From: Myxococcus stipitatus
GTDB lineage: Bacteria; Myxococcota; Myxococcia; Myxococcales; Myxococcaceae
Assembly (NCBI RefSeq): GCF_037414475.1
Contig: NZ_CP147913.1
Coordinates: forward strand, 1,426,001-1,490,000
Direction: 5' to 3'
DNA: 64,000 nt
Shown: positions 8,092 through 16,420 of the stretch, piece by piece
Position numbering within the stretch: position 1 is the first letter of the stretch
Layout of the letters: the number at the start of each line of letters is the position of its first letter
Program-made: the position numbers and the translations under genes
The notes under the pieces: generated by a model
Databases searched by the model: none
What the model saw: only the letters and a program-made list of their open reading frames with translations
What the model was told of the DNA's origin: nothing

Positions 8092-9924
8092 CTAAGGCCA
8101 GCGCTCGACCAGATAGGCTGGAAGACTTCGCCCCACCACCGCCGCCCCGGGCTTGGAGTCCTCCCACTTCTCAACGTACCCCTCCTCTGCCAGCACGATG
8201 CAAACCGGGACAGTGCGACCATCAGGCAGGCGCGCCTCTGTGTAGCGTCCAACGAGGAACTCCCCGCCCGTCCACAAGTAGCCCGAGAGCCGCGCTCCCT
8301 CTGGGAGTCCCGGCAAGCTGCTGATGCGGACCACACCCGTGACAGGGCCGTCTGCGTAGGTGCCCGACTCCCCCATTGCTCCCGGTTGGCGAGCATCCAG
8401 GGTGAGCATGAACGATTGGCCCGGTCGCAAACGCAATCCGCGCTTGTTAGCCCTGTTGAACATGGCCTCTCTCGCCTCGGAGGGGCAGTCACCGGGCTCT
8501 GGCCGGACCTGGGCACCAGGGCACCCCATCGACAGCGCCGCGACGGCGGTCACACCTGCGCACGTCTTGAGGAACCCAGCCCACGGAGACGGAGGCCAGC
8601 TCGGGCGGGAGGCCAGAGCCTTCGGCTTCCTGGAGGTGGACTCGGCAGGAGGGGGCATCGGAACGGGAGCGCGCTTCACAGGAGAGCTTTCTTTCTCGAC
8701 AGGTGCAGGAGGGGGCAACGCTACCCCAGGGGACTCTGACAGGGGCGCTGGGGGCGCGGAATGAGGCTGTGAGGTAGCAAGACCAGCGTCCCCCACCATG
8801 GGGGCTGTAGCGGGCGCGCTGGGCCTCTCCGTGTTCGGGGAGGGGCGAAGGGCCTTGTATCCCGCGAGCGAGGCCACAACGAGCGCCAGGACGGCCACAG
8901 CACCCGCCACGCGCCGCCCTGGGGGTTGCTTCGACGCGGGGGTGGGGGCTTCTTCCAGAGGGAGGTCGTTGTGGGGTGCCTCGGAGGCAAGCGGAAGCTG
9001 GGGCCTCGGGGCATGAAGGGGCACCTTCCACGCCTCACCCTCTTCCGACAGCAACGCCTCCAGTTCGCGCCGCATGACTCCGGCCGTGGGGGCGCGCTTC
9101 TCGGGCTGGCGGTCGATGAAGTGCATGGCCGCCGCGCTCAGCGAGTCGGGCACGCGCGCGTTCAACGCATGGGGGGCGGGGGGAGGCCACTGGGCGCCCA
9201 CCATGGTTCGTGGCGCTGCGCTCTCGGGATGGGGATTCGTCAGCACGTCGTAGAGGCAGACGCCCAACGCGTACACATCGTCCGTTGCCTTGAAGTCGTA
9301 GCGAGCGTCGTGTTCGTCCCCATGTTCACGGAGGAAGCGCGCCGCCTCGGGAGAGCGATAGCGGCGAGTGCCGGGGGGCAAGGGCGTGTCCGTCAGCTCC
9401 GGCGCGAGCATGTAGTCCCCCGCGCTGAAGTCCAGGACGAAGGGTTCGCCATCCGCCGCGCGCACGAGGATGTTCCCCAGCTTCAAGTCACGGTGAAAGA
9501 CGCCGCGCGCATGAAGATGGGCCAAGGCTCCCGCGAGCTTGCCGAAGACCCGGACAACTTCTTGCGCGGTGGGGTGCGTCTTCTCGACCCACTCCCCCAG
9601 CGTGTAGCCCTCGACGTAGTCCACCGCGACGTAAAGCCAGCCCTCGGACGGGTGAGGCCAACGCCCATGAGCGTGAACCCGCACGACATTGGGATGCCCG
9701 CTCACCTGGGACAGACAGACCATCTCCCGCAACAGTCGCGCGTCGGTCTGCTCCGCGTCTCCACTACTGGCCCGGTGCATGGCCAGCTTCATCGCGAAGC
9801 GGTGGCCTTCCTTCTCCACGAGGTAGACGGCGCCAAAGCTCCCCGCCCCCAGCGGCTTCACGATGCGCCAGCCGTCCACCGTCTGCCCGGGTTGCAGGTG
9901 TGCCGGGCTCAGTCCAATCAACAT
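8092..9924 (-). CDS. Ser/Thr protein kinase with membrane segment and extra C-terminal domain
   Basis: 610 aa. Kinase domain about residues 18-295: glycine loop LGAGSFG at 25-31, Lys46, complete HRDLKLGN loop at 144-151, but the metal-binding DFG reads DFS at 165-167. A transmembrane segment follows at about 343-362 (VAVLALVVASLAGY), then a Pro/Ala-rich linker. The last 150 residues form a second unit starting with a hydrophobic stretch and a lipobox-like AALSMGC, followed by a probable beta-rich periplasmic domain. This looks like a kinase fused to what was once a separate lipoprotein (inference). It starts 11 bp after the DUF2381 gene, so the two are probably one operon. Confidence 0.88.
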   Translation of the reverse strand: MLIGLSPAHLQPGQTVDGWRIVKPLGAGSFGAVYLVEKEGHRFAMKLAMHRASSGDAEQTDARLLREMVCLSQVSGHPNVVRVHAHGRWPHPSEGWLYVAVDYVEGYTLGEWVEKTHPTAQEVVRVFGKLAGALAHLHARGVFHRDLKLGNILVRAADGEPFVLDFSAGDYMLAPELTDTPLPPGTRRYRSPEAARFLREHGDEHDARYDFKATDDVYALGVCLYDVLTNPHPESAAPRTMVGAQWPPPAPHALNARVPDSLSAAAMHFIDRQPEKRAPTAGVMRRELEALLSEEGEAWKVPLHAPRPQLPLASEAPHNDLPLEEAPTPASKQPPGRRVAGAVAVLALVVASLAGYKALRPSPNTERPSAPATAPMVGDAGLATSQPHSAPPAPLSESPGVALPPPAPVEKESSPVKRAPVPMPPPAESTSRKPKALASRPSWPPSPWAGFLKTCAGVTAVAALSMGCPGAQVRPEPGDCPSEAREAMFNRANKRGLRLRPGQSFMLTLDARQPGAMGESGTYADGPVTGVVRISSLPGLPEGARLSGYLWTGGEFLVGRYTEARLPDGRTVPVCIVLAEEGYVEKWEDSKPGAAVVGRSLPAYLVERWP

Positions 9925-9935
9925 GGAAAGCGGTT

Positions 9936-10874
9936 CTAGAATGCAAAGCGAGGGATGAGAAGGCGCCGCCCGCCCTCACTGTCGCGCAGCTCCAAGCGGA
10001 GGGACGCACCTTCCGGCCAGTTGGGTGCCCCAGTTTCCACCACCACGAGGGCAGTCTCGCCTGACGAAATCTGAGCCTCCCTTACGCGCACTGCGACCAC
10101 GTTGACGCGCTCTCCGCTAGCCACCACGAAGAGCCGGGCCTCCACGGGCGTCCAGGGTTTCGAGCCGGTGTTACGAACCCGAAGGGCAACAGCCCCCCAT
10201 CCACTCGCAACATACCTAACCGCTTCTTCGGGTATGAGTCCGTCACCAGACCCACGGACGATGGTTCTTCCAGCCCTGTAGCCCTCTTCTCGCAGAAGAC
10301 CCGTGAGGATCATCCCAGCCGGACCACTTGCGGCGCTACGGGTACGAAGCGTCTCCACCTCGGCATCCTTGGCTGAACAGGCCGCGCGCACCTCATCCAG
10401 TTCTGCCTGAATCGCTTCTGCAGTACGTGGCAGGCGCGACACCATCACCTGGGCATCCACCTCGGACGGGTGCGTGACGAGCGAGAACACGACGCGGGAG
10501 GGGGCAGCACCATCCGCGAAGGGAATGGTCAGCTCGACACCCCCTCCAGGTCCCAAGTCCAGCGCGGGCTTGAGCACGATGGTCCGTGACGTGGCCTCGA
10601 ACAACGCGAGTCGGCGCCCCGAGTCCCCAAGCACCACCGCGTCCCGGTCAACCGGGGAGTCAAACTCCAGAGTGGTGAGGTAGTCCGGAGCAACGTGCAG
10701 CTCCACGGGCTTGTCAGCGGTGGCGACCGAGAGCGACACCCGGCGCCGCTTCATCTCACGCGCGCGGGGGACCTCCTGGGGCTGCGCCGTGGCCGTGAAC
10801 CCCGTCAGCAGCACGAGGGGCAAGGCAAGTCGGGTAAGCGACTGGAGCGCGCGCAGGGGACTTCCGAAGGGCAT
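9936..10874 (-). CDS. DUF2381 (TIGR02268) family protein
   Basis: 312 aa from ATG at 10874, chosen because it gives a signal peptide (MPFGSPLRALQSLTRLALPL... ending near TATAQ); the open frame reaches 10931. After the signal the protein has an RRRVSLSVA / ELHVAPDYLTTLEFD start, a central coiled region around AELDEVRAACSAKDAEVETL, and a beta-rich end finishing RLLIPRF. This matches the Myxococcus paralogous family DUF2381/TIGR02268, whose biochemical role is unknown. It probably acts in the periplasm or envelope. Its 11-bp spacing from the kinase suggests a shared function, perhaps as a sensor or partner for the kinase's periplasmic domain (inference). Confidence 0.82.
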   Translation of the reverse strand: MPFGSPLRALQSLTRLALPLVLLTGFTATAQPQEVPRAREMKRRRVSLSVATADKPVELHVAPDYLTTLEFDSPVDRDAVVLGDSGRRLALFEATSRTIVLKPALDLGPGGGVELTIPFADGAAPSRVVFSLVTHPSEVDAQVMVSRLPRTAEAIQAELDEVRAACSAKDAEVETLRTRSAASGPAGMILTGLLREEGYRAGRTIVRGSGDGLIPEEAVRYVASGWGAVALRVRNTGSKPWTPVEARLFVVASGERVNVVAVRVREAQISSGETALVVVETGAPNWPEGASLRLELRDSEGGRRLLIPRFAF

Positions 10875-11156
10875 GGCGGAACCGTACCAGGAAGCCCACG
10901 ACTGCCAGACGTTCTCCGCTCGGCCAGGCACAAAGGGGCCGGGGTTTTCTATGCCTCGCGTCCCTCAAAACCACGGCGGATCGAAGCCCAGCCCCTTCAC
11001 AGTGTTCTCTTCAGGAAGTGCTCAAAAACACCCCCTCGCGCTGAACACATCGCCACTGGGGCCGCGCGTTTTTCCACTGAGTTTTCTCAGCGTGTACCAC
11101 CGCCAAGCAAGGTGTCGAGGGGCCACCCATCGGAAATCCGAACTGGGGGGCCACCC

Positions 11157-11414
11157 TGAACCACTCCCGGAATCCGCACCATCTATCAAGGGCTGGGCAC
11201 CATCAGCCGTGACCGGAAATGGCGTGGAAATGGTCGCGTGAACCATTCGCGGAAACCGCACCATCTATCAAGGGCTGGGCACCATCAGCCGTGACCGGAA
11301 ATGGCGTGGAAAATGGTCGCGTGAACCACTCGCAGAAACCGCACTCATTTACTTGGGGTCAGCGCACCGACAAACGCGGCCAAAGAAGCTCGGTTGAGCC
11401 AGTCGCAGAAAGCG
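11157..11414. repeat. Tandem 82-bp direct repeats with shorter degenerate copies
   Basis: Nearly identical units start with TGAACC at 11157, 11239 and 11322 (periods 82 and 83 bp); the third is only about 23 bp long, and a degenerate half-copy (TGAGCCAGTCGCAGAAAGCG) lies at 11395-11414. Each unit contains CACCATCTATCAAGGGCTGG and GTGACCGGAAATGGCGTGG. Within them a shorter motif of the form CGGAAWNCG recurs. They lie directly upstream of the winged-helix gene. They could be replication or regulatory repeats, or the multi-repeat end of a lost IS21-type element. The rest of the gene-free stretch 10875-11446 shows nothing else that I can support. Confidence 0.8.
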
Positions 11415-11446
11415 TCCCCATTAAGGGAGCTAGAGGAGACCAACGC

Positions 11447-11695
11447 ATGCTTGAACAGGTTGAGCAGTACCGCCCCCACGTCGTCGCCGCTCTCACCAAC
11501 TCCGCTCCCCAAGGGCTCACCGTGAAGGAGCTGTGCGGCGCGCTCGGAGCGGGAGAGCAGGCCATCCGCCGTTGCCTCGCGGCCCTCATGCTGGCTGGCG
11601 TGGTGCGCGAGTCAGCGAGGTACACGCCCGGCGCTCGTGGCGCGGTGCCCCGGGCCTACAGCCTTGCAGCGTCGCCCACCGGAGGAGCGTCGTGA
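11447..11695 (+). CDS. Small winged-helix DNA-binding protein
   Basis: 82 aa from ATG at 11447, preceded by a good ribosome site (GAGGAG, 8 bp upstream); the longer open frame starting at 11219 runs through repeats and is unlikely to be coding. The residues HVVAALTNSAPQGLTVKELCGALG, followed by EQAIRRCLAALMLAGVVRE and a basic wing, look like a winged helix-turn-helix of the type found in small phage and plasmid regulators. It lies between the 82-bp repeats and the octamer cluster and directly precedes the primase-polymerase, so it may control replication or copy number of the integrated element (inference). Specific family not recognised. Confidence 0.7.
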   Translation: MLEQVEQYRPHVVAALTNSAPQGLTVKELCGALGAGEQAIRRCLAALMLAGVVRESARYTPGARGAVPRAYSLAASPTGGAS

Positions 11696-11713
11696 TGGGG
11701 GCTTCGTTGGTCC

Positions 11714-12024
11714 TGCCCCGCCTGCCCCGCATCCAGAACACACCGGGGCGCAAAGCGGGGCACCCCGTGAGCCGGAAAAGCGCAGACATATCAACAGCTT
11801 GGACGCCCCCTTCGCCTCCCTGCCCCGCCTGCCCCGCCTATTTGAGAGAAGAGAGAGAGAAAGAGAAAGACATACCCCCCACAGGGCAATTGAAGACATC
11901 TAACCCCTCTCATTCCCCTTCTGTATCTCAGCGTGTGTTCCGGTGAAAAAGCGGGGCAGCGGGGCAGGTCGCCAGATTCCCTAGTGATTCTCGCAAGTTA
12001 ATCCTGCCCCGCTTTCTGCCCCGC
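11714..12024. other. Cluster of nine TGCCCCGC octamers, origin-like
   Basis: TGCCCCGC occurs on the plus strand at 11714, 11723, 11821, 11830, 12005 and 12017, and as GCGGGGCA at 11755, 11951 and 11959. Several copies form tight doublets 8-9 bp apart. Between them lies a purine-only tract (GAGAGAAGAGAGAGAGAAAG, about 11844-11870) and AT-richer DNA at 11870-11945. The cluster fills the 355-bp gap between the winged-helix gene and the primase-polymerase gene. Iteron-like repeats next to a replication protein suggest an origin or initiator-binding region. A short frame starting with ATG at 11695 crosses the region but reads only repeat-encoded PCPACPA, so it was not called. Confidence 0.55.
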
Positions 12025-12050
12025 CACCGAACCCGCCCCGGTCCACCCCT

Positions 12051-14846
12051 TTGAATCCCACCCGGCAGCCATCCAGCTCGCCGCGATACCCCTCTCTTGC
12101 CTTTGGATGTCCCTTGAAAGCTGCCGACTCGAACTCGACTCACATCCTGGAGGCCGCGCTGGATTACGCCGGGCGTGGCTGGCACGTCATCCCCTGCTTC
12201 GAGCCCACGCCAGCTCCCTCGGGGGCGCTCATCTGCACGTGCCCCGGTGGAGCGCAGTGCAGTAGCACAGGCAAACACCCCCGCACCCGCAATGGAGTGA
12301 AGGACGCCACGACTGACGAGGCCCAGCTTCGCACGTGGTGGCAGCAATGGCCTCATGCAAACGTCGCCATCGCCACGGGAGCCCTCTCCGGAATTGATGT
12401 GGTGGATGTCGACGCGAAGGCTGGTGGCGTCGCGGAAATGGAGAAGCAGAAGACCGAACACGGCGACCTTCCACCGACCATCGTGGCCCAAACCAGCGGC
12501 GGGGGTTACCACGCCTACTTCCGCTATACGGGACTGTTGTCGAGGTCGGCCACCCTCGCCCCTGGAGTCGACACGCGCGGGAATGGTGGCTACGTCATCG
12601 CGCCCCCGAGCCTCCATCGCACTGGCGAGCGGTATTCGTGGGTGGAAGGCTCGACCCCGGCCCAGGCTTCTCCAGCAGACGCCCCCGCATGGATTCGCGA
12701 GGCCGCCCGAGCCAAGCGCACCCGCTCCACGCCCGTTGAAGGGACGCCGGTAGAGAGTACCTGGCAGGCGCCCACCCGCGACGGGCTCACCGAGGACCAG
12801 CTCTGGAAGCGGTGGCAACGCACGGGCGACCTCAAGCGCGCGGAAGCCGTGAAGCGCATGAAGGAGGGCCAGCCCTTGTTCCCGTCTGGGGAGCACCACT
12901 ACAACATCTGGGCCCTCCTCTCGTACCTGCGATTCAAGACCCCGGAAGCGTCAGACGAAACGGTGTTGTGCCTGCTCGCCCCGTCCGTCACGGCGATGGC
13001 TTGCACGGACCATGACGCCGCGCACGTTGCGAACCGCCTTCGTAGCGTCAATGAGCAGTACGGCGAGGCCCAGGCCCAGTGGGAGAAGGATGCCGCCTTG
13101 TTCGGGAGCTTGGGCCGTTCGCGCTCGTCAACCGAGGCCACGCCCCCGATTGACGTTGACGCTTGGATGACGGCGCCGGGTTACGCCATCCATGACGGTC
13201 AGTCGCTCGGCATCTTCAAAGTCACCGACAAGGACAAGCTCGCCACGGTCGCCGCCGCCCCCATCAACATCACCGAGACGGGCGAGGATGAACACCGCAC
13301 CTGCTACGTGACGGTGCAGTGGATGTACGGGGGCGATGTCCGTACCGAGACGATGCCGCGCGCCAAGGTTTCAGGGGGCGAAATCCTGGAGCTGTCGGCC
13401 CGGGGCGCGCCGCTCACCAGCAGCAACAGCAAGAAGGTCCAGGACTTCCTCCAGGCGCAGGAGCAGCACAACCACGCGCGGCTGCCTCGGGTGCGCATCT
13501 TCACGCAAAGCGGTTGGTCTCAGGACATGCGGAGCTTCGTCGTCGGGCGTCAGGTCATTGGCGAACCCGGCCGCGTCATCATGCCCGGTGAAGCCGCCTT
13601 CCTCGACGCGCTCAAGTCGCGTGGCTCGGCGGATGAACACCTGCGGCTGACGCTCGCCGTGCGCGACAGAAGCCCCTCCGCGGAGATGGCTTGGGCGTCG
13701 GGCTTCGCGGCCCCTCTGTTGCGGCTGTTGGAGCTGCGAAGCATGTGCTTGTCCATCTGGGGCGCGTCCGGGACGGGGAAATCCGCCGTGCAGGCCACCA
13801 CCACCTCGTTGTGGGGGCGCCCCTCGGGCCTCAAGGTCAGCGGGGATGTTTCGTCCGCCGCGTTGCAGGGCGAGCTGTCCCGTCATCGCGACCTGCCCAC
13901 CTGGATTGACGACACCCAAGTCACTCGCGAGGGAATGACGAACCTCATGGCCTACATCGTGGGGACGGAAACGAGCGGCGCGCGAGCCACGCAAACCGGA
14001 GAGCTGCGCGCGCGGAAGACCTGGCGCTCGCTGGCCTTCATCTCGGGAGAGAAACCACTGTTGCAGATTGGTGGTGCGGCGGGAGCGAAGAACCGGACGC
14101 TGGAGGTGTGCGCTCAACCGCTGGGGGACGCGGGCCTCGCCACCCGGACGCACCAGGGGTTGGAGCGGCACCACGGACACGCGGGCCCCACCTTCATCCG
14201 CGCACTCATGGAGCACTACATCGCTCAAGAACGGCTCGAGGTTCTGCGCGAGTTGCACCGACAGCTTGCCAGCAAGATGGCGACGGAGACGACGGAGCAG
14301 GCCCGCTACGCCGCGCTCCTGGTGCTGGCTGACCGGCTCGCTCGTGTCCACATCTGCGGCGAGGACGAAGCACGCGCCCAGGTTGCAGCGCTCGACGCGG
14401 GCCAAGCTTTCTGCGCGGCTGTGTTGAAGGAGTCCCGCGAGACGAAGACGACCGCCGACGCGGCTTACGACTACATCATGAACTTCGTCGCATCCAACTG
14501 GCTGGGCTTTGAAAGCAAGGCCACCATCCACCGCCCCGGATTGGTAGTGGACGAGCAGGATGCCAGCGGACGGCGCGTCGTGGCCATCTTCCAGACGGCG
14601 ATGCAGGAAATCGCGCGGGAAGGTCGCTTCGACACCCGGCAGGTGATGACGGAGCTTGCGGCCAAGGAACTGGTGCTCAAGGAAGACGGGCACCTCACTC
14701 GCAAGGTGTCCGTCGATGGCAAGCGAGTGCGGGCCTACTGGCTGGTCCTCGACGAAGAGAAGGTGGAGGCGGGGAATTCTCGCGGCGGGGCCCCTCATAC
14801 GTCACCTGCGCCGCATCACGGACGGATGGGAGGCATGCACCGATGA
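12051..14846 (+). CDS. Bifunctional primase-polymerase / helicase-like replication protein
   Basis: Up to 931 aa; the first in-frame start is TTG at 12051 and the true start is uncertain because the Pro/Ser-rich first 30 residues may not be translated. The N-terminal domain (about 30-215) matches the Prim-Pol family: a cysteine/histidine cluster (CTCPGGAQC..GKHPR, 62-78), the metal-binding D-V-D at 119-121 and GYH at 152-154. The C-terminal half contains a Walker A motif GASGTGKSA (571-579) and a Walker B-like TWIDD at about 617, in a DUF927-like helicase arrangement. Such fusions start replication of plasmids, prophages and satellite elements. The gene overlaps the excisionase-like gene by ATGA and follows an origin-like repeat cluster. 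Confidence 0.85.
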   Translation: MNPTRQPSSSPRYPSLAFGCPLKAADSNSTHILEAALDYAGRGWHVIPCFEPTPAPSGALICTCPGGAQCSSTGKHPRTRNGVKDATTDEAQLRTWWQQWPHANVAIATGALSGIDVVDVDAKAGGVAEMEKQKTEHGDLPPTIVAQTSGGGYHAYFRYTGLLSRSATLAPGVDTRGNGGYVIAPPSLHRTGERYSWVEGSTPAQASPADAPAWIREAARAKRTRSTPVEGTPVESTWQAPTRDGLTEDQLWKRWQRTGDLKRAEAVKRMKEGQPLFPSGEHHYNIWALLSYLRFKTPEASDETVLCLLAPSVTAMACTDHDAAHVANRLRSVNEQYGEAQAQWEKDAALFGSLGRSRSSTEATPPIDVDAWMTAPGYAIHDGQSLGIFKVTDKDKLATVAAAPINITETGEDEHRTCYVTVQWMYGGDVRTETMPRAKVSGGEILELSARGAPLTSSNSKKVQDFLQAQEQHNHARLPRVRIFTQSGWSQDMRSFVVGRQVIGEPGRVIMPGEAAFLDALKSRGSADEHLRLTLAVRDRSPSAEMAWASGFAAPLLRLLELRSMCLSIWGASGTGKSAVQATTTSLWGRPSGLKVSGDVSSAALQGELSRHRDLPTWIDDTQVTREGMTNLMAYIVGTETSGARATQTGELRARKTWRSLAFISGEKPLLQIGGAAGAKNRTLEVCAQPLGDAGLATRTHQGLERHHGHAGPTFIRALMEHYIAQERLEVLRELHRQLASKMATETTEQARYAALLVLADRLARVHICGEDEARAQVAALDAGQAFCAAVLKESRETKTTADAAYDYIMNFVASNWLGFESKATIHRPGLVVDEQDASGRRVVAIFQTAMQEIAREGRFDTRQVMTELAAKELVLKEDGHLTRKVSVDGKRVRAYWLVLDEEKVEAGNSRGGAPHTSPAPHHGRMGGMHR

Positions 14847-15091
14847 GCCACGACACTTGTCACAAGGTCCCTGCGCTCGTGTCCGAGTCTCTCCCCAGGC
14901 TGGCTGACTTCCTCACCGTGGAAGAAGCCGCCGCGCTCCTGCGCGTGAACCGGAAGACGCTCTATGAGGCCATCCGGCTCGGGCAGGTGCCTGGAGTCAT
15001 GCGCCTCGGAAGAGTCCTCCGCATCCGCCGAGTCGCCCTGGTACAGTGGCAGTCGGGTAACAGCGGTCCTGCGCTCGGAGAGAACCGATGA
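14843..15091 (+). CDS. Excisionase-like MerR/HTH_17 DNA-binding protein
   Basis: 82 aa. The core FLTVEEAAALLRVNRKTLYEAIRLGQVPG, then a basic RLGRVLRIRR, is the standard helix-turn-helix of excisionase-family (HTH_17) proteins, which bend DNA at att sites and control the direction of recombination. Its ATG overlaps the primase stop (ATGA at 14843-14846) and its stop overlaps the integrase start (15088-15091), so all three proteins are probably made from one message in fixed proportion. A pure repressor role is possible, but position and size fit Xis. Confidence 0.82.
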   Translation: MSHDTCHKVPALVSESLPRLADFLTVEEAAALLRVNRKTLYEAIRLGQVPGVMRLGRVLRIRRVALVQWQSGNSGPALGENR

Positions 15092-16311
15092 GCGTCAGAC
15101 TGCGGAAGTGGAAGACGAAGGAGAACAAGGTGCAGGATGCGTGGTGGGTGGACGTGAAGTACCAGCACCCTGACGGGAGAGTGGAACGCATCCGCAAGGC
15201 GTCTCCGCTCAACACCCGTCGCGGCGCAGAAGAGTACGAGCGTCAGGTCCGCCACGCGCTTCTGACTGGCACCTTCGGAAAGGAGAAGGAGCCAGAGAAG
15301 AAGGGGGAGGAAGCGCCACTCACGTTGGCGAAGTTCGTCCCCCGCTTCGCGACGTACAGCGAAAACAACGACAAACACTCCACTGTCGTCACCAAAAAGC
15401 AGCATCTGGATGACCACATCACCCCGTTCTTCGGCGAGATGGTTCTGGACAGCATCGGCCCGGAACAAATCGAGGACTTCAAAGCTGCAATGAAGAAGAA
15501 GCCCTCGGCATCTCGCGCGCGCAAGGAGGCCCCCACAAAGGCGGCCATTCGCAAGCGCAAGGACGGAGAGCCCAGGACGTTGAGCAAGAAGTTCATCAAC
15601 AACGTCCTGTCAACGTTCAGCAAGCTCCTGGCCGTCGCTGTTGAGCAGAAGGTCATCCGCGCCGCGCCATACGTGAAGCCCTTTGGGAAGTTGCCCAAGC
15701 CCGGCTTCGACTTCCTCACCTTCGAGGAGGCCGAGCGGCTCATCGACGCGGCCGAGTCCGAATGGAGGACGTTGATTCTCGTCGCCATCAAGGCAGGGCT
15801 CCGGGAGGGAGAGCTTGTCGGGCTCCAATGGGGCGACCTGGATTTGCAGCGTCGCAAGCTCCAGGTTCGCCGAACCGCTTGGCGAGGCGTGGAGGACTTG
15901 CCCAAGGGCGGGCGTGAGCGAACCGTGGACCTGCCAGCTTCGGCAGTGGAAGCCCTCAAGGCCCACCGGCACCTGCGCGGTCGCTACGTCTTCTGCCAGG
16001 ACGACGGTGCGCCGCTCACGGAGGGCCTGATGAAGTGGCCGCTTCGTCGTGCCCTCCAACGGGCGGGGATTCTCCGCGAAGCAGGCCGCATCGGCTGGCA
16101 TGACCTACGGCACACCTACGCCAGCCACCTTGCGATGCGGGGCGTCCCGATGAAGGTCATCCAGGAGCTGATGGGCCATGCGGACCTCAGCACGACGATG
16201 CGGTACGCCCATCTCGCACCAGGAGCCCGGGAAAGCGCGGTCCAGCAGCTCGACCAGCCCGCGCCTCACCTCCACCTCGAACCGCCCCGAGACGCCGTAG
16301 GGGCACACTGA
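15088..16311 (+). CDS. Tyrosine recombinase / phage-type integrase
   Basis: 407 aa. An N-terminal arm-type domain (about 1-60, basic, WWVDVKYQHPDGRVERI) is followed by a SAM-like core-binding domain (about 75-200). The catalytic domain carries the first Arg in GLREGELVGLQW (about 238), HDLRHTYASHL (about 338-348), the GHADLSTTMRYAH block (about 362-374) and its Tyr nucleophile, so all catalytic residues appear present. Its 3' end is about 70 bp from the 3' end of ssrA, in convergent orientation, a usual arrangement for integrases that use the tmRNA gene as attB. Its start overlaps the excisionase-like gene by 4 bp. Confidence 0.93.
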   Translation: MSVRLRKWKTKENKVQDAWWVDVKYQHPDGRVERIRKASPLNTRRGAEEYERQVRHALLTGTFGKEKEPEKKGEEAPLTLAKFVPRFATYSENNDKHSTVVTKKQHLDDHITPFFGEMVLDSIGPEQIEDFKAAMKKKPSASRARKEAPTKAAIRKRKDGEPRTLSKKFINNVLSTFSKLLAVAVEQKVIRAAPYVKPFGKLPKPGFDFLTFEEAERLIDAAESEWRTLILVAIKAGLREGELVGLQWGDLDLQRRKLQVRRTAWRGVEDLPKGGRERTVDLPASAVEALKAHRHLRGRYVFCQDDGAPLTEGLMKWPLRRALQRAGILREAGRIGWHDLRHTYASHLAMRGVPMKVIQELMGHADLSTTMRYAHLAPGARESAVQQLDQPAPHLHLEPPRDAVGAH

Positions 16312-16332
16312 GGGCACATGAGGCCACGCGGG

Positions 16333-16372
16333 CAAACAAAAAGCCCAGCAACCCGTTGAGATTGCTGGGCTT
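16333..16372 (-). terminator. Intrinsic terminator of ssrA
   Basis: A perfect 11-bp stem (AAGCCCAGCAA 16341-16351 with TTGCTGGGCTT 16362-16372, 10-nt loop) is followed, on the minus strand, by TTTTTGTTTG. It lies just past the tmRNA 3' end and could also stop the convergent integrase message. Confidence 0.85.
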
Positions 16373-16420
16373 CACTCTGTGGAGGCGGCGGGAATCGAAC
16401 CCGCGTCCGAAAGCCTTCCG
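16373..16420. other. Candidate attachment site (attR) at the ssrA 3' end
   Basis: The T-arm and acceptor end of tmRNA (containing GGGAATCGAACCCGCGTCC on the plus strand) lies beside a tyrosine integrase gene, a common attB location. I did not find a second copy of this segment elsewhere in the window, so the partner site attL either lies left of position 1 or has decayed. The assignment is by position only. Confidence 0.35.

Noticed and set aside
11695-11946. 84-codon frame starting with ATG at 11695, overlapping the winged-helix stop
   Set aside because: It crosses the octamer cluster and reads mostly repeat-encoded PCPACPA, then a charged run; start context is good (GGAGGAG) but the codon pattern is not coding. 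It could be a real small gene if relatives conserve it.
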